Shown: positions 1-5,378, counted from the stretch's first letter. The stretch is DNA of 5,378 bases from an uncultured Bacilli bacterium (GCA_934168325.1 CAKPNG010000065.1:1-5378); one strand, 5' to 3'. The notes: generated from the letters alone by a model not told the origin. Numbers and translations: made by a program.

Positions 1-333
1 CGACCAGAGCGATATTTTGTTATTTATTGTGTGTCATTTACTAAAAAAATTCATTGTGCTAACTTAAAAAGACGGGGCTTAGAAGGACATGATTCAAAAG
101 AATTAACTCAATCTTTAATTAATTTAATTAGAAGAATGAACGTATTCCTTGGAATTCCACATGGATTAAAAGAATTTGGTGTTAAAGAAGATGAATTCTT
201 AGAAAAATTACCAGCTATTGCACATAACGCAGTTTTAGATGCATGTACTGGAACTAACCCAAATCCAATTGATGACAAAGCAATGGAAGAATTATTCAAG
301 TGCTGTTACTATGACACTCCTTGGAAATTCTAA
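1..333 (+). CDS. Iron-containing alcohol dehydrogenase, C-terminal fragment (5' end outside window)
   Basis: This is the C-terminal end of an iron-dependent alcohol dehydrogenase, a cytosolic NAD(P)H-linked enzyme that reduces aldehydes to alcohols in fermentation. The frame is open from base 1 to the TAA at 331-333, so the gene continues off the left edge; the GTG at 31 is in frame but is probably not a true start. The recognisable part is the helical C-terminal domain: LGIPHGLKEFGV, then LPAIAHNAVLDACTGTNP, then a YYDTPWKF tail, all typical of the Fe-ADH/AdhE C-terminus. The metal and NAD sites lie upstream and are not seen. It could be a stand-alone Fe-ADH or the ADH half of bifunctional AdhE; the fragment cannot decide. 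Codons such as AAC, TTC and CCA are commoner here than in later genes, which fits high expression. The first 25 or so codons match the family poorly (see findings). Confidence 0.85.
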   Translation, partial: RPERYFVIYCVSFTKKIHCANLKRRGLEGHDSKELTQSLINLIRRMNVFLGIPHGLKEFGVKEDEFLEKLPAIAHNAVLDACTGTNPNPIDDKAMEELFKCCYYDTPWKF

Positions 334-363
334 TTAGTCTAAGTTTTATTTAAAATTTAATCT

Positions 364-395
364 TAAAAGATACCTTAAATGGTATCTTTTATTTT
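364..395 (+). terminator. Intrinsic terminator of the alcohol dehydrogenase gene
   Basis: A perfect 11-bp stem (364-374 pairing with 381-391, core AAAGATACC/GGTATCTTT) with a 6-base loop TTAAAT is followed by ATTTTG. It begins 30 bases after the TAA at 331-333, where a terminator would be expected. The T run after the stem is short, but the stem ends in AAAA/TTTT, so the transcript is also U-rich at the stem base. Confidence 0.8.
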
Positions 396-421
396 GTAAA
401 TGTTTTAATTAATTATATAAT
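394..421 (+). promoter_or_regulatory. Predicted sigma-A-type promoter for the DUF2238 gene
   Basis: A perfect -10 box TATAAT (416-421) lies 16 bases downstream of a weak -35 box TTGTAA (394-399, 4 of 6 consensus). Transcription would start near 428, leaving a leader of about 14 bases that carries the AAGGAG ribosome binding site (431-436) before the ATG at 442. The -35 box overlaps the T run of the preceding terminator, so the two signals are tightly packed. The region is AT-rich, so chance -10 matches are possible; placement between a terminator and a well-placed ribosome binding site is the main support. Confidence 0.5.
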
Positions 422-441
422 AATTAAAAAAAGGAGAAAGT

Positions 442-1218
442 ATGAAAACACCGAAGGAAATGCCGTTTAAAAAGCTAAGAATGACAATATTCACATTTGT
501 TATATTATGTATAACATTTGCTATATTTGTTACAAATATTGTATTTTTGTGTATTACTAAGGATGATGCTAGAAGATCGATTATTATTTTCAACATTGTT
601 GAAACATTAATAATGTTTGCTTTAATTTTTATTCCATCATTTGTTAATAAAATAACTAAGTTAAAAATACCTCCTGTAATGGAAATTCTTTATATTATTT
701 TCTGTATTGGTTCAATAATTTTAGGTGAAATCGGAGAATTTTATATTAAATTTGATTGGTGGGATTCTTTATTACATTTTTCTAGTGGTATATTATTAGG
801 CGTTTTAGGTTATGTAATTATTAACACATTTAATAAATATAGTAGTGAACAAGAATTTAAGTTTTCACCATTATTTGTTAGCTTTTGGTGTGTGTGCTTT
901 GCGTTAGCGATTGGCGCAATTTGGGAAATGATAGAATTTGGTAGTGATGAATTTTTAGGCACAAATATGCAACAATTTATGGGAAATGGAACTTTACAAA
1001 CTGGGACACCTCTTGTAGGACATGATGCACTTAGAGATACTATGAAAGATCTTATGCTAGATTTTGGTGGTTCATTAATTCCAGCAGTAATAGGCTTTTT
1101 TGAATTAAGAAGACATAAAAAAGGTTTTGCTATTTCTTATCTTGAAAAGGAATCAGCAAATAATAAATCTTCTAAAAAAGAAGACTTTAAAGAAAGCGAA
1201 ATTAAAGAAAATAATTAG
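442..1218 (+). CDS. DUF2238-family (YjdF-like) polytopic membrane protein
   Basis: An integral membrane protein of 258 residues with no known biochemical function. About six hydrophobic segments are visible, near residues 14-38, 47-68, 78-97, 110-130, 142-163 and 205-221, followed by a charged, probably disordered tail (about 234-258) rich in Lys, Glu, Ser and Asn. Family-like motifs carry polar residues at or in the membrane: DWWDSLLHFSSGILLG (105-120, Asp108 and His112), IWEMIEFGSDEFLGTN (160-175) and DTMKDLMLDFGG (199-210). These match the D..LH...G, YE..E and D...D pattern of DUF2238 (Pfam PF09997) proteins such as E. coli YjdF. The conserved Asp, Glu and His residues could form a metal or catalytic site, but that is inference. 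The start is fixed by AAGGAG 5 bases upstream. The dipeptidase gene follows after 58 bases with no convincing terminator between, so readthrough is likely. Confidence 0.8.
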   Translation: MKTPKEMPFKKLRMTIFTFVILCITFAIFVTNIVFLCITKDDARRSIIIFNIVETLIMFALIFIPSFVNKITKLKIPPVMEILYIIFCIGSIILGEIGEFYIKFDWWDSLLHFSSGILLGVLGYVIINTFNKYSSEQEFKFSPLFVSFWCVCFALAIGAIWEMIEFGSDEFLGTNMQQFMGNGTLQTGTPLVGHDALRDTMKDLMLDFGGSLIPAVIGFFELRRHKKGFAISYLEKESANNKSSKKEDFKESEIKENN

Positions 1219-1276
1219 GCTCTGCAGAGAATTTTTAAATTATAGATAGTTTTTATATATAAGGAGTATTTTATTT

Positions 1277-2722
1277 ATGGCATGTACAACAATATTAGTT
1301 GGTAAAAAAGCAAGTTATGATGGTTCTACTATGATTGCTAGAAATGATGATTCACCATCAGGAGTATTTCATGTGAAGAAAATGGTCGTAGTCGAACCAA
1401 AAGACCAAGTAAAACGTTATAAATCTGTTATTTCTCAAGTAGAAATTGAGCTACCCGATAATCCTTTAAGGTATACGTTAATGCCTAATGCTGATTTAAA
1501 AGAAGGAGTTTGGGGAGCTGCTGGAATTAATAGCAAAAATGTAGGAATGACAGCAACTGAAACTATCACATCGAATCCATTAGTTCTAGGAGCTGATCCT
1601 TTAATTGATGTAAAAGAGTCTATAGATAAGAAATTAAATAAAGGCATTGGAGAAGAAGATTTTGTAGTATTAGTTTTACCTTATATTAATACTGCTAAAG
1701 AAGGTGTTTTAAGATTAGGAAAATTATTAGAAGAATTTGGTACTTATGAAAGCAATGGTATAGCTTTCAATGATGAAAATGAAATCTGGTGGTTAGAAAC
1801 TATTGGTGGACATCATTGGATTGCTAAAAGAGTACCTGACGATAAATATGTTGTAATGCCAAATCAATTTGGATTAGATAATTTTGATCTTGATGATGCT
1901 TTAAACGCAGGAAAAAATAATTTATGTTCTAAAGATTTAAAAGAATTTATTGAAAATAATCATTTAGATTTAAGTTTATCTAATAAGTTTAACCCAAGAA
2001 TTTGCTTTGGAAGTCATGATGATTCAGATCATGTCTATAATACTCCTAGAGCTTGGTTTATGCTTAGATATTTTAATCCACGAACCTATAAATGGGATGG
2101 AAATAATGCTGATTTTAAACCTGAAGATGATGATTTACCATGGGCAATGATTCCTGAAAAGAAGATTACTATTGAAGATGTAAAATATATTTTATCAAGT
2201 TATTTTCAAGGAACTATTTATAACCCTTATTTAAAAGATGGTAAACATATCTATCGACCAATTGGTGTTAATAGAACTAGTTTTATGGCTATTTTGCAAA
2301 TTAGACCATATGTTAAAGAAGAAATTAAAGCTTTAGAATGGGTATGCTTTGGTTCAAATGCATTTAATGCAATGATACCTTTATATACCAGTACATCGAT
2401 TATTCCCGAATATTTAAATAATACAACAATGGATGTAAGTACTGATAATTTTTATTGGAATTCTAGACTTATTGGAGCTTTAGCAGATGCTCATTTTAAT
2501 ACATGTAGTATTCATATTGAAAGATATCAAGAAAAAGTCGCTAATAATTCTCATCAATTGATTAATAAATATGATAATTTAATTAATAATGAAAAAGATA
2601 TTATTAAAGCTAATGATGAAATAGCTACTATGGCAAAAAATGAAACCAAGAAAGCATTAAATAACGTTTTATATAGTACTAGTATGTTAATGAAGAATGG
2701 TTTTGCTCGTTCGGATAACTAA
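1277..2722 (+). CDS. pepD: C69-family dipeptidase (PepD/PepDA type)
   Basis: A cytosolic dipeptidase of peptidase family C69 (N-terminal-nucleophile hydrolase fold) that splits a broad range of dipeptides, the last step in using imported peptides. The N-terminus MACTTILVGKKASYDGSTM matches lactobacillal PepD closely. Cys3 is the predicted nucleophile and must become the N-terminal residue, so Met1-Ala2 has to be removed. Other family landmarks are ARNDDS (21-26), a TATETI segment (92-97), GIGEEDFVVLVLPYI (123-137) and EIWWLETIGGHHWIAKR (169-185). The length of 481 residues is normal for the family and no signal peptide is seen, so the protein should be intracellular. An AAGGAG ribosome binding site (1261-1266) sits 10 bases before the ATG, a slightly long spacing. 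The stop codon shares one base with the start of the next gene (TAATG), indicating translational coupling. The specific substrate range cannot be read from sequence. Confidence 0.95.
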   Translation: MACTTILVGKKASYDGSTMIARNDDSPSGVFHVKKMVVVEPKDQVKRYKSVISQVEIELPDNPLRYTLMPNADLKEGVWGAAGINSKNVGMTATETITSNPLVLGADPLIDVKESIDKKLNKGIGEEDFVVLVLPYINTAKEGVLRLGKLLEEFGTYESNGIAFNDENEIWWLETIGGHHWIAKRVPDDKYVVMPNQFGLDNFDLDDALNAGKNNLCSKDLKEFIENNHLDLSLSNKFNPRICFGSHDDSDHVYNTPRAWFMLRYFNPRTYKWDGNNADFKPEDDDLPWAMIPEKKITIEDVKYILSSYFQGTIYNPYLKDGKHIYRPIGVNRTSFMAILQIRPYVKEEIKALEWVCFGSNAFNAMIPLYTSTSIIPEYLNNTTMDVSTDNFYWNSRLIGALADAHFNTCSIHIERYQEKVANNSHQLINKYDNLINNEKDIIKANDEIATMAKNETKKALNNVLYSTSMLMKNGFARSDN

Positions 2723-3000
2723 TGAATAATAATAAAGATTTAGAAATTTATAATATTATAAAACTATTGGATGATGGTTATTCTTTTAAGTCTATAAATG
2801 ATAATAAAGAATTACATTTTTATGAAGAAGAAAATAAAATAGTTATAATTTCGATAGATTATAAATTAAAAATAACTAAAGAAGATTTCATTAATTTATA
2901 TAAGGATTATAAATTTATATTAGAAACAGAAGATGAAGAATCATTAATAGATACAAATAAAGATAAAGAGTATTATAGTAAAATACAAAATAAACAATGA
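2722..3000 (+). CDS. Small acidic protein of unknown function, 92 aa
   Basis: I do not recognise this protein. It is a 92-residue soluble protein without signal peptide, membrane segment or cysteines. The first half looks like a helix (DLEIYNIIKLLDDGYSF, 6-22) followed by a probable beta hairpin (ELHFYEEENKIVIISIDYKL, 30-49), then a helix (KEDFINLYKDYKFI, 53-66) and an acidic, probably flexible tail rich in Asp, Glu, Lys and Asn. That layout suggests a small alpha/beta domain. It is very likely a real gene: its ATG overlaps the dipeptidase stop by one base (TAATG), the frame is open to TGA, and the next gene's ribosome binding site begins inside its stop codon. No Shine-Dalgarno sequence is evident before its own start, so translation probably relies on ribosomes finishing the dipeptidase. 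A role tied to either neighbour is possible but not shown. Confidence 0.7.
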   Translation: MNNNKDLEIYNIIKLLDDGYSFKSINDNKELHFYEEENKIVIISIDYKLKITKEDFINLYKDYKFILETEDEESLIDTNKDKEYYSKIQNKQ

Positions 3001-3008
3001 GGTGAAAT

Positions 3009-4019
3009 ATGAATATAGGATTTATAGGTGCAAGTAGAATTTTAGAAACTATTATGCCAATATTTAGTAAATATAAAGATAAATTTACTTTATATGGTAT
3101 TAGTAGTCATAATCTTGAAAAAGCTAATAAATTTAAAGAAAAATACGGGATTAGCAAGGTTTTTGAAAATTATGAGGACTTAGTCAAAGATAAAAATATT
3201 GATTTAGTTTATATTTCTACAACTATTAATATGCATTATGATAATGTTAAATTATGTTTAAAACATAATAAAAACGTTATTGTTGAAAAATCTTTTACTA
3301 CATCAATAAAAGAAGCTAAATTATTAGTTAATTTAGCTAGAAAGAAAAATTTATATCTTCAAGAAGCTATTTGGACTCGTTATATGCCAAGTAGAAATAT
3401 TATTAATAAATTTATACAAAGTAATATTATTGGAGAGATATATTTAATCGAAGCTAATTTAGGATATGATATTTCTTATAAAGAAAGAATAATGAATCCT
3501 ATGTTAGGAGGTGGATCTTTACTTGATGTTGGCGTATATCCAATTAATTTTATTGATATGTTTGCTAGAGTAATAGATAATAAAAACGAAATAGAAAGCT
3601 TTAATGTCAACGCAAAAATGACTTCTACTGGAGTAGATGAAACAATTTGTGGAAATATTGTTTATAAAAATGGAATTATAGGCAATTTCTTTTCAACTAT
3701 TAACAATTTAACAAATAGAGATGGTTATATTTATGGAAAAGATGGCTTTATAAAAGTAACTAATATAAATAATCCTGAATTAATAGAAATTTATAAACGC
3801 AATAATATTAATTCTCATAAACTAGATTTAGTTAGTAAAATCAAAGTTAAAGAAGAAGTTAATGGCTATGAATATGAATTTTTAGAAGCTTATAAAATGA
3901 TTAAAAAGAAACAAACTGAATCTATTTCAATGCCATTAAATGATACATTAAGAATAATGAATTTAATGGATAAAATGTTATTACAAATAGATTCTGAAGT
4001 TATAAAAAATAAAAAATAG
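3009..4019 (+). CDS. Gfo/Idh/MocA-family NAD(P)-dependent oxidoreductase, dihydrodiol-dehydrogenase-like
   Basis: A cytosolic NAD(P)-dependent dehydrogenase of 336 residues, usual length for the family. The N-terminal Rossmann fold starts at MNIGFIGASRI (1-11), with IDLVYISTTINMHY (64-77) leading to EKS (93-95), the family's EKP motif with Ser in place of Pro. The C-terminal alpha/beta domain contains NPMLGGGSLLDVGVYPI (163-179). Lys94 and Tyr177 align with the Lys and Tyr proposed as catalytic in mammalian dimeric dihydrodiol dehydrogenase; other branches have His at the second position. This favours the trans-dihydrodiol/xylose dehydrogenase-like branch, but the substrate (a sugar, polyol or diol) is unknown. 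A GAGGTG ribosome binding site (2999-3004) overlaps the previous gene's TGA and lies 4 bases before the ATG, so it is coupled to the upstream genes. Codon use is very AT-rich. No terminator with a clear T run follows. Confidence 0.88.
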   Translation: MNIGFIGASRILETIMPIFSKYKDKFTLYGISSHNLEKANKFKEKYGISKVFENYEDLVKDKNIDLVYISTTINMHYDNVKLCLKHNKNVIVEKSFTTSIKEAKLLVNLARKKNLYLQEAIWTRYMPSRNIINKFIQSNIIGEIYLIEANLGYDISYKERIMNPMLGGGSLLDVGVYPINFIDMFARVIDNKNEIESFNVNAKMTSTGVDETICGNIVYKNGIIGNFFSTINNLTNRDGYIYGKDGFIKVTNINNPELIEIYKRNNINSHKLDLVSKIKVKEEVNGYEYEFLEAYKMIKKKQTESISMPLNDTLRIMNLMDKMLLQIDSEVIKNKK

Positions 4020-4034
4020 TTGAGTTTAGAAGAC

Positions 4035-5108
4035 TTATTTATTAAAAATAAAAGTTTTTAATAAATTATTTAACGATTCATCAGTAATTAAATTCAATAT
4101 ATCTTTAAAAGAATTAATAGTTAAATCTTTAGTTTTATAATAAAAATAATTGATCAATTTGTCCTCTATATTTTCTTCTTTATTATAATATTTAGAAGGT
4201 AATCTTTCATATTGTTCAATTAATAAACTAAGCATAATTCTTCTTACTAGAGCCATTAATGAAGTATCTAGCCAATAAGAAAAAGTAACATTTTTATATT
4301 TATTTTCTATACTTTTAAAAGTTAAATAAAACTCCAACCCATCATTAGGATTATGGTATAAATCAATAAAAGCATAATCGAATTTGATGCTATCCATTTT
4401 ATTTTTAATAAAATTATATGCATCATCTTGAATAATAACTATTTTATCTTTATTCTCAAATTGAGGTAATATTTCTTTATTAAAAATGTCAATTATAGTA
4501 GCATCTTTTTCAATAATATAAATTTTATTAATATTATTTTTAATAGATGCCATATATTGAAAATATCCTAAACCTAAACCAAAAGTAAGTATATTACCAT
4601 GTGCTAATTCTATATGTTTTTTCATTGTATTTATTTCATTAGGTGATATTAACATCCATACATCATTTTTATAATCTAACGATAAATAAGAAAAATCTTT
4701 ATTAAAATAACCTATATTTGTGTATTCTTTATAAAAATTCTTATCATCTATCTTAATTTCATCACTAATAAATAATTCAAAAGGCTTATATTTATTTAAT
4801 TTAAGATGGTAATTATTCTTATTAATTGTAATTTTATTAATTTTATTTATATAAGGATTATTAATATAATCTTTTATTTCTAATTTACTTAATTCAATTT
4901 GATCTTTAAAAACATTAATTTCTTCTAGATCATTTAAATATAAATTACTTAATGTAGTAATAGAATTATTAATATTTTGTTGATTAAAATATCGATCTTG
5001 AGAAGAAATAATCTCGTTTACTAATGAAGCAATAAATATATTTTTTTCTTTTTGATCTAATAATTTTTCAAACTTTTTTGTGTCTAATTCATTTAATTTA
5101 AACTGCAT
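4035..5108 (-). CDS. Uncharacterised class I SAM-dependent methyltransferase-fold protein
   Basis: A 357-residue cytosolic protein whose centre has a Rossmann-type SAM-binding core resembling spermidine-synthase-like methyltransferase folds. The glycine-rich motif I is ILTFGLGLGYF (173-183), the acidic end of strand 2 is YIIEKD (197-202, Glu200), the adenine-contact region is QDDAYNF (227-233) and the post-core strand is DYAFIDLYHNPNDG (244-257). Just before the core, WMLISPNEINTMKKHI (151-166) resembles a conserved lead-in seen in uncharacterised Firmicute proteins. The N-terminal 110 or so residues and the C-terminal 90 are Lys/Asn/Ile-rich and not assignable, so the methyl acceptor is unknown, and catalysis itself is not proven. 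The start is fixed because TAA TAA stands in frame directly before the ATG. No ribosome binding site is visible and the predicted promoter would give a leaderless mRNA. It is the only leftward gene, meeting the oxidoreductase tail to tail. Confidence 0.75.
   Translation of the reverse strand: MQFKLNELDTKKFEKLLDQKEKNIFIASLVNEIISSQDRYFNQQNINNSITTLSNLYLNDLEEINVFKDQIELSKLEIKDYINNPYINKINKITINKNNYHLKLNKYKPFELFISDEIKIDDKNFYKEYTNIGYFNKDFSYLSLDYKNDVWMLISPNEINTMKKHIELAHGNILTFGLGLGYFQYMASIKNNINKIYIIEKDATIIDIFNKEILPQFENKDKIVIIQDDAYNFIKNKMDSIKFDYAFIDLYHNPNDGLEFYLTFKSIENKYKNVTFSYWLDTSLMALVRRIMLSLLIEQYERLPSKYYNKEENIEDKLINYFYYKTKDLTINSFKDILNLITDESLNNLLKTFIFNK
4037..4066. terminator. AT-only inverted repeat between convergent genes, possible weak two-way terminator
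   Basis: A perfect 12-bp inverted repeat (4037-4048 ATTTATTAAAAA and 4055-4066 TTTTTAATAAAT) with a 6-base loop TAAAAG. It starts 18 bases after the rightward oxidoreductase gene ends and covers the last codons and stop of the leftward gene. Neither strand has a T run just after the stem, and the stem has no G-C pair, so any termination would be weak. Such repeats can also arise by chance in DNA this AT-rich. Confidence 0.3.
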
Positions 5109-5114
5109 TTATTA

Positions 5115-5143
5115 ATCATAACAATCTATTGACAAATGTTCAA
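5115..5143 (-). promoter_or_regulatory. Predicted promoter of the leftward methyltransferase-like gene
   Basis: Reading leftward, -35 box TTGAAC (5143-5138, 4 of 6 consensus) is followed after exactly 17 bases by -10 box TATGAT (5120-5115, 5 of 6 consensus). Six bases (TAATAA) separate the -10 box from the ATG at 5108, so the expected start of transcription falls on the A of the start codon. The lack of any Shine-Dalgarno sequence in front of the gene agrees with this. Confidence 0.5.
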
Positions 5144-5157
5144 TATTTTAGCAAAAT
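5129..5157 (+). promoter_or_regulatory. Predicted promoter of the tRNA-Ala gene
   Basis: A perfect -35 box TTGACA (5129-5134) and a -10-like CAAAAT (5152-5157) are spaced by 17 bases. Transcription would start near 5164, only a few bases before the tRNA at 5168. A closer match to the -10 consensus, AATAAT (5155-5160), would need a 20-base spacer and is less likely. The -35 box is interleaved with the divergent promoter of the leftward gene. Confidence 0.6.
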
Positions 5158-5167
5158 AATAGGCACT

Positions 5168-5243
5168 GGGTCTTTAGCTCAGCTGGGAGAGCGCTTCCAT
5201 GGCATGGAAGAGGTCACCGGTTCGATCCCGGCAAGATCCACCA
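5168..5243 (+). tRNA. tRNA-Ala (anticodon GGC)
   Basis: A full 76-base cloverleaf with the CCA end encoded. The acceptor stem GGGTCTT/AAGATCC contains the G3-U70 pair that marks alanine tRNAs. The D arm is GCTC-AGCTGGGA-GAGC, the anticodon arm is CTTCC-ATGGCAT-GGAAG with anticodon GGC at 5201-5203 (reads GCC and GCU), the variable loop is AGGTC, and the T arm is ACCGG-TTCGATC-CCGGC. The outermost T-stem pair (49-65) is an A-C mismatch; every other stem position pairs. The discriminator base is A73, as usual for alanine. It is a single tRNA with its own promoter and terminator. Confidence 0.97.
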
Positions 5244-5255
5244 GTAAGATATTCC

Positions 5256-5283
5256 ACGTTTGATTAATAATCAAACGTTTTTT
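5256..5283 (+). terminator. Intrinsic terminator of the tRNA-Ala gene
   Basis: A perfect 10-bp stem ACGTTTGATT/AATCAAACGT (5256-5265 and 5269-5278) with an AAT loop runs straight into TTTTTT (5278-5283). It begins 12 bases after the encoded CCA, so the tRNA is a single-gene transcript with a short 3' trailer. Confidence 0.9.
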
Positions 5284-5378
5284 ATTACATATAATTATGA
5301 TAAAACCTGTCTTTTTAAGATAAGCCTATTTTATTGTGCTAAAACGATAATTTTTAATTAATTTAAGGTCTTTTTCGT

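Noticed and set aside
108..299. Leftward open frame opposite the alcohol dehydrogenase gene (and similarly 405-596 and 1435-1647)
   Set aside because: These are antisense shadows of well-supported genes, with no ribosome binding site or recognisable protein.
334..441. Riboswitch or attenuator between the first two genes
   Set aside because: The only structure is a simple terminator, and the predicted leader after the promoter is about 14 bases, too short for a riboswitch.
1220..1236. Palindrome CTCTGCAGAG followed by AATTTTT after the DUF2238 gene, as a terminator
   Set aside because: As a hairpin it can form only about 3 bp around a 4-base loop, too weak for an intrinsic terminator.
2998..3000. 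TGA as a tryptophan codon (Mycoplasma/Spiroplasma code)
   Set aside because: All visible tryptophans use TGG, no gene has an internal TGA, and this TGA overlaps the next gene's ribosome binding site as a normal stop would.
5326..5378. Possible C-terminal end of a leftward gene running off the right edge (16 codons then TAG)
   Set aside because: An open frame this short is expected by chance, the residues are not recognisable, and the imperfect hairpin at about 5306-5327 is too weak to confirm a gene end.
5168..5378. tRNA 3' end as an integration site for a mobile element
   Set aside because: No direct repeat of the tRNA 3' end and no integrase or phage-like sequence appears within the window.
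1..5378. Defence, toxin-antitoxin, CRISPR or mobile-element system
   Set aside because: No repeat-spacer array, nuclease, transposase, toxin-antitoxin pair or phage gene can be recognised. The 92-aa protein sits in a metabolic operon rather than a two-gene module.

Overview
The window is strongly AT-rich (hand counts: 22 G/C of 60 at 241-300, 18 of 60 at 2461-2520, 10 of 60 at 3061-3120, 7 of 60 at 4861-4920). It has compact bacterial genes with AAGGAG-type ribosome binding sites. The protein set (iron-dependent alcohol dehydrogenase, C69 dipeptidase very like lactobacillal PepD, DUF2238 membrane protein) points to a low-GC Firmicute/Bacillota, such as an Erysipelotrichia or a related gut lineage near the Mollicutes. 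Tryptophan is encoded by TGG throughout, no gene has an internal TGA, and TGA closes one gene (2998-3000). This fits the standard bacterial code rather than the Mycoplasma code. The species cannot be named from the sequence.

Layout. Bases 1-333 hold the 3' end of an iron-containing alcohol dehydrogenase (or the ADH half of a bifunctional AdhE), closed by a good intrinsic terminator (364-395). A promoter next to that terminator starts a rightward group: a six-pass DUF2238 membrane protein (442-1218), a C69-family dipeptidase (1277-2722), a 92-residue unknown protein (2722-3000) and a Gfo/Idh/MocA-type oxidoreductase (3009-4019). The last three are joined by a 1-base stop/start overlap and an 8-base gap, so they are almost certainly one transcription unit. 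The unit meets, tail to tail with 15 bases between stop codons, a leftward gene (4035-5108) for an uncharacterised SAM-methyltransferase-fold protein. An AT-only inverted repeat lies at the junction.

To the right is a tRNA-Ala(GGC) gene (5168-5243) with its own promoter and a strong terminator (5256-5283). The tRNA promoter and the predicted promoter of the leftward gene are divergent and interleaved, with -35 boxes 3 bases apart. The leftward promoter would place transcription start at the ATG itself, which predicts a leaderless mRNA. Bases 5284-5378 hold nothing I can assign.

No defence system, mobile element, CRISPR array or riboswitch is visible. The genes look like ordinary metabolic and housekeeping content: fermentation, peptide use, a sugar- or diol-type redox enzyme and a tRNA. 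The least understood parts are the 92-residue protein, the methyltransferase-like protein and the shared promoter region at 5109-5160.
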